Assembly: GCA_025935735.1 (NCBI GenBank)
Contig: JAICUS010000342.1
Location: 1 to 6,705, forward strand
Reading direction: 5' to 3'
Source: Solirubrobacteraceae bacterium
Lineage (GTDB): Bacteria > Actinomycetota > Thermoleophilia > Solirubrobacterales > Solirubrobacteraceae
Length of the DNA stretch: 6,705 bases
A model generated the notes under the pieces. That model made no database searches, was not told where the DNA came from, and saw only the letters and a list, made by a program, of their open reading frames with translations. Positions within the stretch are counted from its first letter, which is position 1. The number at the start of each line of letters is the position of its first letter. Of the stretch, positions 1 to 5,261 are shown in pieces. A program made the position numbers and the translations under genes.

Positions 1-285
1 CAGCGACGTGAGCCGGATGACCGCCTGCGTGCCCTCGTGCAGCGGCGCGTAGGGCTCGTTCACGCTGATCTTGATCGCCGCCCGGTTGTCCGGCGTCAGC
101 GCGATCGATTTCACGCTGCCCACCGGCTGGCCGCCCACGTCGACGTTGTCGCCCTTCACCAGCTGACCCGCGTTCTGGAAGATCAGCGTGTACTGGTGCC
201 CGCCGCCGCCGAGCACCAGCAGGTAGACCGCCAGGACGGCCACCAGCGCAACGGCGATCAGGACGGCACCGCGGGCGACGGTCAC
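1..285 (-). CDS. mce: MCE (MlaD-like) substrate-binding protein, N-terminal part, cut by the left edge
   Basis: Reading leftward from a GTG at 283-285 gives 95 residues to the window edge without a stop. Residues 4-26 (ARGAVLIAVALVAVL and onward) are one hydrophobic segment, an uncleaved membrane anchor. From about residue 30 the MCE domain begins: HQYTLIFQNAGQLVKGDNV followed by GGQPVGSV, which matches the family pattern of a Gly-rich turn and a G-x-PVG-x-V strand. MCE proteins form hexameric rings or tubes that pass lipids or other hydrophobic molecules between membranes or the cell surface and an ABC transporter. The start lies 7 nt after the ATPase stop. A GGAG inside the last ATPase codons, 10 nt upstream, is the likely ribosome site. 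Such operons usually carry several consecutive mce genes, so more probably lie beyond the left edge. The family is confident; the substrate cannot be read here. Confidence 0.88.
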   Translation of the reverse strand, partial: MTVARGAVLIAVALVAVLAVYLLVLGGGGHQYTLIFQNAGQLVKGDNVDVGGQPVGSVKSIALTPDNRAAIKISVNEPYAPLHEGTQAVIRLTSL

Positions 286-292
286 GCGCGGC

Positions 293-1135
293 TCACTCCA
301 TGCCCAATGGGCCGCGCGAGGCCCCGGACAGGAACTGGCGGACGAACTGGTTCTCCGAGTTGAACAGCTCCTCGGCCGGGCCGGACTCGACGATGCGGCC
401 CTTCCACAGGACGGCGATGTACTCCGCGACGCGCTTGGCGGACATGATGTCGTGGGTGATCACCACGTAGGCGCCGCCGTTCTCCTCGTGGATCTCCTTG
501 ATCAGCTCGCACAGCAGCGCGGTGCGGACGGGGTCCAGGCCCGAGTCGGGCTCGTCGAAGAGCACGATGTCCGGGTCGAGCACCAGCGCGCGGGCGAACC
601 CGGCGCGCTTGCGCATCCCGCCCGAGAGCTCGTTGGGCATCTTGTCGCTGGAGCCCTCCAGGCCGACCTCGCGCAGGCGCCGGTTGACGACCTCGCCGAT
701 CTCGTCCTCGCCCTTGTCGGTGTGCTGGCGCAGCGGGAACGCGACGTTGTCCCACAGGTTCATCGAGCCGAACAGCGCGCCGTCCTGGAAGAGCACGCCG
801 AACTTCTTGCGCATCTCGAACAGGTCGTCGTCGGACATGCTCGGCACCGACTCGCCGTGCACCAGCACGTCGCCCTCGTCGGGGTACAGCAGCCCGACCA
901 TGTGCTTGATGCACACCGACTTCCCGGTGCCCGACGGCCCGAGGATCATCGAGATCCGGTCGTCGGGGATGCCCATGTTCAGGCCGCGCAGGATCTTGTT
1001 GCGGCCGAACGCCTTGTGGACCTCGACGAACTCCACGGCGTCCTCGGAGCCATGCGGGCGCTGGGCGCCCGTGTGCCACTTGTACTCGTCCTCGGGGCCG
1101 TCGCCGCGGCGCGGCTCGGTCGTCTGGTCGCTCAT
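293..1135 (-). CDS. mlaF: MlaF/MceG (Mkl)-type ABC transporter ATPase of the Mce system
   Basis: A 280-residue ATP-binding subunit that powers lipid transport by the two adjacent YrbE permeases. All nucleotide-site motifs are intact: Walker A GPSGTGKS at 66-73, Q-loop Gln117, signature LSGGM at 170-174, Walker B IVLFDEPD at 190-197, D-loop SGLDP at 198-202 and switch His228. The RKRAGFARAL stretch after the signature and DEPDSGLDPVRT (Asp where most ABC proteins have Thr) are hallmarks of the Mce/Mla branch and of mycobacterial MceG/Mkl, rather than of general importers. About 33 residues before the first strand (acidic and polar, with PEDEYKW) form an N-terminal extension of unknown role. 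The ATG is preceded by GGAGG within the last codons of the upstream permease, leaving a 1-nt gap between genes, so translation is probably coupled. The family is certain; the transported lipid is unknown. Confidence 0.95.
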   Translation of the reverse strand: MSDQTTEPRRGDGPEDEYKWHTGAQRPHGSEDAVEFVEVHKAFGRNKILRGLNMGIPDDRISMILGPSGTGKSVCIKHMVGLLYPDEGDVLVHGESVPSMSDDDLFEMRKKFGVLFQDGALFGSMNLWDNVAFPLRQHTDKGEDEIGEVVNRRLREVGLEGSSDKMPNELSGGMRKRAGFARALVLDPDIVLFDEPDSGLDPVRTALLCELIKEIHEENGGAYVVITHDIMSAKRVAEYIAVLWKGRIVESGPAEELFNSENQFVRQFLSGASRGPLGME

Positions 1136-1136
1136 C

Positions 1137-1934
1137 TCATCCTCCGATGGGCGCTCGCGGGTTGGCTCCCCAGAAGATCTGCGTGCCGAGCATCCCGATG
1201 ATGTGCACGAGCACGATGTTGAGGACCATGGACTTCGCGGTGGCCGTGCCGACGCCCACCGGCCCGCCGGACGCCGTGTAGCCGTAGTAGCAGCCGACGA
1301 GCACGATGACCGTGGCCATCGCCATGCCCTTTATCACGCTGTATAAGAGGTCCGGCGGGTTCTGGAACATCCAGAAGATCAGCGAGTAGCCGCCGCTGGA
1401 CACCTCCCCGATCTGCTGCACCACCGCCAGGTAGCTGGCCAGGAAGCCGGCGCCGATGCCCGCCAGGTAGACGAACGGCAGCACCATCCAGGAGGCCAGC
1501 AGCCGGGTGGCGCACAGGAACGTCATCGAGGAGATGCCCATCACCTCGAGCGCGTCGATCTCGTCCGAGATCCGCATCGAGCCCAGCTCGGCCACGATCC
1601 CGGTGCCCACCTTCGCGGCCATCATGTAGCCGAAGGCGTAGGGGATCAGCTCGCGCAGGTCGCACCAGGCGGCGAAGACGCCGGCGTAGGCCGGCGCGCC
1701 GGTGGAGCGGTTGAAGTAGGCGGCCTCGATGCCGCACTGAAGCCCGATGATGAACGTCAGGCCCCAGATGACCAGCGTGCTGGACAGGATCAGCACGCCG
1801 GACTGGCGCAGGGCCTCGCCGAAGTACCGGAAGACCTTGAGGCCGAAGACCTCCTTGCAGACCGTCCCGCAGAAGCGCAGGATCTCCCCGAAGGAGGCGA
1901 GCCAGTCGCGCGGGATCGCGAGCCAGCCGTTCAC
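1137..1934 (-). CDS. yrbEB: MlaE/YrbE-family ABC permease, second of a pair (YrbEB-like)
   Basis: A 265-residue integral membrane protein, the usual length for MlaE permeases. The signature lies at about residues 103-133: YMMAAKVGTGIVAELGSMR followed by ISDEIDALEVMG, the amphipathic coupling region that contacts the ATPase. A second conserved patch, YYGYTASGGPVGVG, is at 217-229. Hydrophobic spans lie near 46-66, 92-108, 142-173, 205-217 and 235-252. The GTG start (1932-1934) is chosen because it overlaps the TGA of the preceding permease in a GTGA tetranucleotide, typical of coupled genes, and gives an MNGWLAIPRDW start of normal length. The frame stays open further upstream, but that stretch overlaps the first permease and looks unlike protein. 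The two permeases are clearly different sequences and most likely form a heterodimer around the same ATPase, as proposed for YrbEA/YrbEB in mycobacterial mce loci. Confidence 0.93.
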   Translation of the reverse strand: MNGWLAIPRDWLASFGEILRFCGTVCKEVFGLKVFRYFGEALRQSGVLILSSTLVIWGLTFIIGLQCGIEAAYFNRSTGAPAYAGVFAAWCDLRELIPYAFGYMMAAKVGTGIVAELGSMRISDEIDALEVMGISSMTFLCATRLLASWMVLPFVYLAGIGAGFLASYLAVVQQIGEVSSGGYSLIFWMFQNPPDLLYSVIKGMAMATVIVLVGCYYGYTASGGPVGVGTATAKSMVLNIVLVHIIGMLGTQIFWGANPRAPIGG

Positions 1935-2737
1935 TTGATGTTGAGGATGTCGGGGTGGGTGGCCAGCAGCGTCTGCGTGAACACGTAGTTGAACGCGAAC
2001 ACGCCGAGGGTGGCGATGACCACGGCCTGGTTGACCGAGCGGCCGACGCCCTCCGCGCCGCCGGACGCCGTCATGCCCTTGTAGCAGCAGACGATGGCGA
2101 TGATGGCGCCGAACAGCGTGCACTTCAGCACCGAGCCCCAGAGGTCGGGGATGTCCGCGTTGGAGAGCAGCGTGGCGAAGAACGGGCCGACCGGCTGGTG
2201 GTTGACCCCGTTGGCCACCAGGCCGCCGAACAGGCCGAACAGGATCGCGTAGATGTCGAACAGGCCGGTGACGATCATCAGCGAGAGGAAGCGCGGGACG
2301 ACGAGGTTCTTCACCGGGTCGACGCCCAGCACCTGCAGCGCGTCGAGCTCCTCGCGGATCTTGCGGGCGCCGAGGTCGGCGGTGATGGCCGTGCCGGCCA
2401 CGCCGGCCACCACGATCGCGGTCACGAACGGCGCGAACTCGCGGATGGAGGCCAGCACGAAGAAGCCGCCCAGGCGGTCATTGGCGCCGAACAGCGTGAG
2501 GAAGTTGGACGCCTGCAGTCCCGGCGCGGCATAGCCGAACGCGATGGTCGAGATCATCAGCGGGAACCAGCACAGCCGCAGCGCGAACAGGAACTGCTGG
2601 ACGAACTCGCCGCCGTAGGGGTACGGCGGCTTGAGGGCGGACATGATCGTCTTCCCCGTGAGGATCATCATGTCGCCCACTTCCTCCAGCAGGCCCTTGG
2701 CCGGAAGGAATGCGCGATCGGCGAAGTTGCGAACCAA
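1931..2737 (-). CDS. yrbEA: MlaE/YrbE-family ABC permease, first of a pair (YrbEA-like)
   Basis: A 268-residue multi-pass membrane protein and the first gene of the operon. The MlaE signature is clear at about residues 99-138: REFAPFVTAIVVAGVAGTA, then DLGARKIREELDALQVLG. CYKGMTASGGAEGVG at 218-232 matches the same position in its paralogue. Hydrophobic segments lie near 47-70, 100-120, 148-175, 204-218 and 237-258. The start is a TTG at 2735-2737, chosen because GGGGAG sits about 8 nt upstream and because the N-terminal amphipathic helix (FADRAFLPAKGLLEEVG) is typical of the family. Internal ATGs at codons 23 and 24 would remove that helix. The product acts in the cytoplasmic membrane with the second permease, the ATPase and the MCE proteins encoded downstream. 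Confidence 0.93.
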   Translation of the reverse strand: MVRNFADRAFLPAKGLLEEVGDMMILTGKTIMSALKPPYPYGGEFVQQFLFALRLCWFPLMISTIAFGYAAPGLQASNFLTLFGANDRLGGFFVLASIREFAPFVTAIVVAGVAGTAITADLGARKIREELDALQVLGVDPVKNLVVPRFLSLMIVTGLFDIYAILFGLFGGLVANGVNHQPVGPFFATLLSNADIPDLWGSVLKCTLFGAIIAIVCCYKGMTASGGAEGVGRSVNQAVVIATLGVFAFNYVFTQTLLATHPDILNIK

Positions 2738-2815
2738 GTAGCTCTCCCCTAAACCCCGAGGGGGCGCGGCCTCACGGCTCCGACGCTCCGCCTTTTACGG
2801 GCAACAGGCGCGAAG

Positions 2816-2843
2816 GTTATGCCACCGCCCGTCTATGCCTCAA
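2816..2843 (-). promoter_or_regulatory. candidate promoter of the mce operon
   Basis: In the 122-bp gap upstream of the first permease, the minus strand carries TTGAGG (2838-2843), a 16-nt spacer and CATAAC (2816-2821), a passable housekeeping-sigma arrangement. It would leave a leader of about 70 nt. The match is weak and no regulator site is evident. The gap is nevertheless the only plausible position for an operon promoter, because the acetyltransferase gene upstream ends at 2860. Confidence 0.25.
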
Positions 2844-2859
2844 ACGGGAACCGTCGCGA

Positions 2860-3405
2860 TTACTTGCGCAGACGGGCCAGCATCACGACGTCGACCCGGC
2901 GGCCGCGCTCGTGGTTGCGGGAACGCATGATCCCCTCCTGGGTGAACCCCAGGCGCTCGGCGAGCGCCCGGGCGGCCCGGTTCTCGGGCGTGGTGGTGAT
3001 CTCGATGCGCTCCAGCTCGAGCGCCGCGAACGCCCAGTCCACCAGCAGCGCCACCGCGGCGCGGCCGGCGCCGCGGCCGCGGGCGGCGGGGACGAGCCAG
3101 TAGCCGATCTCGGCGCGTTGGTGACGCCACGCGACGGTGTGCAGCATCACGTGGCCGAGGAAGGGCCGCTTCGTGGCGTCCGTGACGGCCAGCCCGAGGA
3201 ACTCGCCGCGGGCGCGCAGCGCCGGCTGCCGCGCGATGAAGCGACGCACCGAGATCTCCGTCGGGTCCTCCTCGGCCCCGATGCTCACGCCCAGCCCCGG
3301 GTCGTCCCTGAAGGCCGCGGCGAACGCCCCGGCGTCGCGGGCGCGCAGCCGGCGCAGCGCGACGCCGTCGGCCGCCAGGCCGTCGGGCACGGGGAGCGAG
3401 GGCAT
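2860..3405 (-). CDS. GNAT N-acetyltransferase, RimJ/RimL type
   Basis: A 181-residue protein covering one complete GNAT domain. It transfers an acetyl group from acetyl-CoA to an amine, in this subgroup often a protein N-terminus, though the substrate cannot be read from sequence. Motif A is at about 99-118: EIGYWLVPAARGRGAG, whose R109-x-x-G112-x-G114 is the pyrophosphate-binding loop for acetyl-CoA. Motif B, ENRAARALAERLGFTQEG at 141-158, is the RimJ/RimL and Acetyltransf_3 pattern with its Asn and the LGF turn. The N-terminal VALRRLRARDAGAF at 15-28 is the usual first strand and helix. The ATG is fixed by an in-frame TAG 15 nt upstream. No Shine-Dalgarno precedes it, so it may be translated from a leaderless or near-leaderless message. 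It faces away from the lipoprotein gene and is separated from the mce operon by 122 bp, so a link with lipid transport is not implied. Confidence 0.9.
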   Translation of the reverse strand: MPSLPVPDGLAADGVALRRLRARDAGAFAAAFRDDPGLGVSIGAEEDPTEISVRRFIARQPALRARGEFLGLAVTDATKRPFLGHVMLHTVAWRHQRAEIGYWLVPAARGRGAGRAAVALLVDWAFAALELERIEITTTPENRAARALAERLGFTQEGIMRSRNHERGRRVDVVMLARLRK

Positions 3406-3414
3406 CAGCGGGCG

Positions 3415-3457
3415 AGCCTAGCCACACGGCGTGGGAGCGCCGCCGAGCGGGTATGGT
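3415..3457. promoter_or_regulatory. candidate divergent -10 elements between the acetyltransferase and lipoprotein genes
   Basis: The short divergent gap has a TANNNT hexamer facing each way: TAGGCT on the minus strand (3420 down to 3415) and TATGGT on the plus strand (3452-3457). Each ends 9-10 nt before an ATG (3405 and 3468). Transcription starting the usual 6-8 nt past the -10 would begin within a few bases of each start codon. Neither has a recognisable -35. This is inference from spacing; leaderless genes are common in actinobacteria. Confidence 0.3.
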
Positions 3458-3467
3458 GGCCCACCCG

Positions 3468-4073
3468 ATGAGACGAGCGCTCGTGGTGGCTTCGCTCGCC
3501 CTGCTGGCGGGCGGCTGCGGCGGCGGTCCGCGCCAGGACGCCGACGAGCCCTCCGGCACGTTCAAGGTCGAGATCGTGCGCGCGTCGTTCCCGCACCGCC
3601 AGCACATCGCCGAGCCGGTGGTCCTGCGCCTGCGGGTGCGCAACGCCGACCGCCGCTCGCTGGCCAACGTGGCGGTCACGGTGCTCACCCGCGGCGGCCC
3701 CGGCACCGCGTCGGCGGCGTTCGGGCAGCGTTCCGCGCCCGGCACCACGCAGCTCGCGGACTCGCTGCGGCCGATCTGGGTGCTCGACCGCGGGCCGCTG
3801 GGCGGGGAGACCGCGGACGCGAGCGTGTGGGACGCGGGGCCGCTGTCCCCCGGCCAGGAGAAGACGCTGACGTGGCGGCTGGTCGCCGCCAAGGCGGGCA
3901 CCTACTCGATCCGCTATCGCGTCTTCCCCGGCCTGACGGGCAAGGCGAGGGCCGCCCGCGGGCACACGACCGGGGTCTTCCGGGTGCGGATCGTCGACCG
4001 CCCGGTGGCGGCGCACGTCGGCGCCGACGGCCAGGTCATCCGCGGCCCGTTGCCGGGCACCAAGGGCAACTAG
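3468..4073 (+). CDS. small exported lipoprotein with an Ig-like/CARDB-like domain
   Basis: From the ATG at 3468 the product is 201 residues. It starts MRRALVVASLALLAGGC: two Arg, a hydrophobic stretch and a lipobox-like LAGG-C with Cys17, followed by a Gly-rich tether. It should therefore be lipidated and anchored outside the cytoplasmic membrane. An upstream in-frame ATG at 3453 would add five residues (MVAHP) that fit a signal peptide less well. The mature part looks like a single beta-sandwich: RASFPHRQHIAEPVVLRLRV, RSLANVAVTVLT, LRPIWVLDRGP, then LSPGQEKTLTWRLVAAKAG and TYSIRYRVFPGL. This order (conflict-free strand, NVAVTV, RPxW, G-P-L-x-P-G, AGTYxxRYRV) resembles a lipoprotein type I associate with Solirubrobacterales genomes. 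No catalytic residues stand out; a binding or surface-structural role is likely. It converges on the next gene, sharing 4 nt at the stops. Confidence 0.82.
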   Translation: MRRALVVASLALLAGGCGGGPRQDADEPSGTFKVEIVRASFPHRQHIAEPVVLRLRVRNADRRSLANVAVTVLTRGGPGTASAAFGQRSAPGTTQLADSLRPIWVLDRGPLGGETADASVWDAGPLSPGQEKTLTWRLVAAKAGTYSIRYRVFPGLTGKARAARGHTTGVFRVRIVDRPVAAHVGADGQVIRGPLPGTKGN

Positions 4074-4876
4074 GCGATCCGGGCGATCTCCAGGCCGGCC
4101 AGGTCGCCGCCGGCCTGGACGACGGCCTCGCCCACCCGGGCCATACGGCGCGCGGTGGCGGCGCTCGGCGCGCCGTGCAGGACGAGCACGGGCACGAGCT
4201 CAAGGGGGCGGGTGATCACGCGGGTCTGCGCGGAGGCCGGCAGCAGGCCCACCCGCACGCGCTCGCTCCGCTGGCCCTCCAGCACGTCCGCGGCGTGCAC
4301 CGTGTCCTGCCCGGCCCAGCGGCGGGCCAGGGCGAAGTGCGCCGCCAGCTGCGCCGGCGCCCAGCCGGTGCGGCGGGCGTCCGCGCCGTCGCGCGCGGCG
4401 ATGACCAGGACGCGGCCCTCGGCGTCGATGGCCAGCGCGTCGATCCGGTCGGTGAACGGGGGGACGGCCCAGCGGACGCCCTCGGCGCGCAGGCCGGCCA
4501 CGGCGGCGTCGAGCGGGATGCGGGCGGCGGCCAGCGCGGGCCTGGGCGCGGCGATCTGCGCGTGGCGGGCGACGACGGTCATCTCGTCGCCGGGGGCGGG
4601 CCACGGCTGCGGGCGGGTGGCGGCGATCGCCTGATCGAGCTCGGCGCCGCCGCGGACGCGCAGCGTCGGCCGGCCGTCGCGGGTGAGGCGCACCTCGGCC
4701 ACCCGCGCGGTGCCGGCGTAGACGTCGGCGGAGCGCCGGCGCAGCTGCAGGTCCAGGCCGTCGCCGGCCAGGACGCGCTCGGTCACCCAGCGGAGCGGGC
4801 CGCCGGGCGCCAGCGCCGCGAGCAGCGGCTCGGCGGCGCGGTCGTCGTACGCGAGATCGTCCATCGACGCCCGCAT
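4070..4876 (-). CDS. uncharacterised protein with a degenerate nuclease-like segment
   Basis: A 268-residue soluble protein I do not recognise by name. It has no signal peptide or membrane span and is rich in Ala and Arg. At 143-163 it reads DRIDALAID then AEGRVLVIAARD. This follows the shape of the PD-(D/E)XK nuclease core (x-x-IDALA-x-D-x-x-G-x-x-x-VI-E-x-K), with Asp146 in place but Ala160-Ala-Arg162 where E-x-K is expected. The following helix, WAPAQLAAHFALARRWAG (172-189), also fits that fold. A C-terminal VPVLVLHG strand at 228-235 and a helix ending GGDLAGLEI suggest a second alpha/beta unit. If the fold is right, catalysis is probably lost. Start codons at 4876 and 4864 (MDDLAYDD) are both possible; neither has a Shine-Dalgarno. 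It lies 56 bp downstream of the cold-shock gene on the same strand and could be partly co-transcribed with it. That it is real is supported by the protein-like composition and the end-to-end fit with the convergent lipoprotein gene. Confidence 0.72.
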   Translation of the reverse strand: MRASMDDLAYDDRAAEPLLAALAPGGPLRWVTERVLAGDGLDLQLRRRSADVYAGTARVAEVRLTRDGRPTLRVRGGAELDQAIAATRPQPWPAPGDEMTVVARHAQIAAPRPALAAARIPLDAAVAGLRAEGVRWAVPPFTDRIDALAIDAEGRVLVIAARDGADARRTGWAPAQLAAHFALARRWAGQDTVHAADVLEGQRSERVRVGLLPASAQTRVITRPLELVPVLVLHGAPSAATARRMARVGEAVVQAGGDLAGLEIARIA

Positions 4877-4888
4877 ACGGTACGGGCG

Positions 4889-4912
4889 GCGGCCGGCGTC
4901 ACCGCCGGCCGC
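4889..4912 (-). terminator. 10-bp hairpin with GUGA loop after the cold-shock gene (possible terminator)
   Basis: GCGGCCGGCG and CGCCGGCCGC form a perfect 10-bp stem around GTGA (minus-strand reading), a GNRA-class tetraloop. It begins 20 nt after the stop codon of the cold-shock gene and ends just before the next start. There is no U-tract, so it is either a U-less terminator, an mRNA 3'-end stabiliser, or an attenuating structure in front of the downstream gene. A competing 7-bp stem (GCCGGCC at 4926-4932 with 4904-4910) could form instead. Confidence 0.5.
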
Positions 4913-4932
4913 GCACCGCGGTTCAGGCCGGC

Positions 4933-5136
4933 TTAGATCGCCTGGACGTTGACGGCCTTGGGGCCCTTCGGGCCGGCCTCGGCCTCGTAGGACACCCGCG
5001 CGCCCTCACGGAGCGTGCGGAAGCCGTCGGACTGGATCCCCGAGTGGTGCACGAACAGGTCAGCGCCCTGCTCGTCGGGGGTGATGAAGCCGAAGCCCTT
5101 GTCGTCGTTGAACCACTTCACGGTTCCTGTTGCCAT
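4933..5136 (-). CDS. cspA: cold-shock protein (CspA family)
   Basis: A 67-residue single cold-shock domain, exactly the family length, starting [21 protein letters not shown]1 is KGFGFIT (residues 13-19) and RNP2 is LFVHHSGI (32-39), the aromatic and basic patches that bind single-stranded RNA or DNA. The ending [10 protein letters not shown] is typical of actinobacterial members. The protein acts in the cytoplasm as an RNA chaperone or antiterminator. The frame is open for five more codons to an upstream ATG (5151), but GGAGGG at 5144-5149 sits 7 nt before the ATG at 5136, which fixes the shorter, canonical start. A leader of unknown length, within the 125-bp gap to the RTX gene, precedes it. 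Long leaders are known to control related genes, but no cold-shock box can be assigned here. Confidence 0.97.
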   Translation of the reverse strand: MATGTVKWFNDDKGFGFITPDEQGADLFVHHSGIQSDGFRTLREGARVSYEAEAGPKGPKAVNVQAI

Positions 5137-5143
5137 CTGATGG

Positions 5144-5149
5144 CCCTCC
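5144..5149 (-). promoter_or_regulatory. strong ribosome binding site deciding the cspA start
   Basis: GGAGGG on the minus strand, 7 nt before the ATG at 5136, is the clearest Shine-Dalgarno of the free-standing genes here. It overlaps the alternative upstream codons, which rules out the start at 5151. Confidence 0.8.
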
Positions 5150-5220
5150 ACGAATGGATCTAGTGCTGCGCTTCGCGGAGGTGCTGTTGAGGCGACGACT
5201 GCGGTGCGGCACTGCGTTGC

Positions 5221-5238
5221 GCCGGGTTACACCCCGGC
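5221..5238 (-). terminator. small hairpin after the RTX gene
   Basis: GCCGGG and CCCGGC form a 6-bp stem around a 6-nt loop, starting 23 nt after the stop of the RTX gene. No U-tract follows in either direction, so the terminator reading is weak. It may equally be part of the cold-shock gene leader. No convincing -35/-10 pair for cspA was found in the rest of the 125-bp gap. Confidence 0.25.
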
Positions 5239-5261
5239 CGGACGCGCGCACGGTAGCACGG

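Noticed and set aside
452..1346. Long plus-strand open frames opposite the ATPase and permease genes (also 1955-2752).
   Set aside because: They mirror well-supported minus-strand genes, have no family resemblance and show the composition expected of antisense frames in GC-rich DNA.
2741..2768. CCCC pairing with one of two GGGG blocks could hide the ribosome site of the first permease.
   Set aside because: The nearer GGGG leaves only a 2-nt loop and the further one gives just four pairs. This is too weak to call a regulatory switch.
2840..3901. A 353-codon minus-strand frame spanning the acetyltransferase and lipoprotein genes.
   Set aside because: It is out of frame with the GNAT domain and antisense to the lipoprotein gene, with no recognisable domain.
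3431..4936. A 501-codon plus-strand frame across the lipoprotein and unknown genes.
   Set aside because: It is out of frame with the lipoprotein signal peptide and domain. Its Arg/Gly/Ala-rich translation is typical of a shadow frame.
5137..5151. Upstream ATG adding MEGHQ to the cold-shock protein.
   Set aside because: The Shine-Dalgarno lies inside this extension and points to the ATG at 5136, which gives the canonical MATGTVKWF start.
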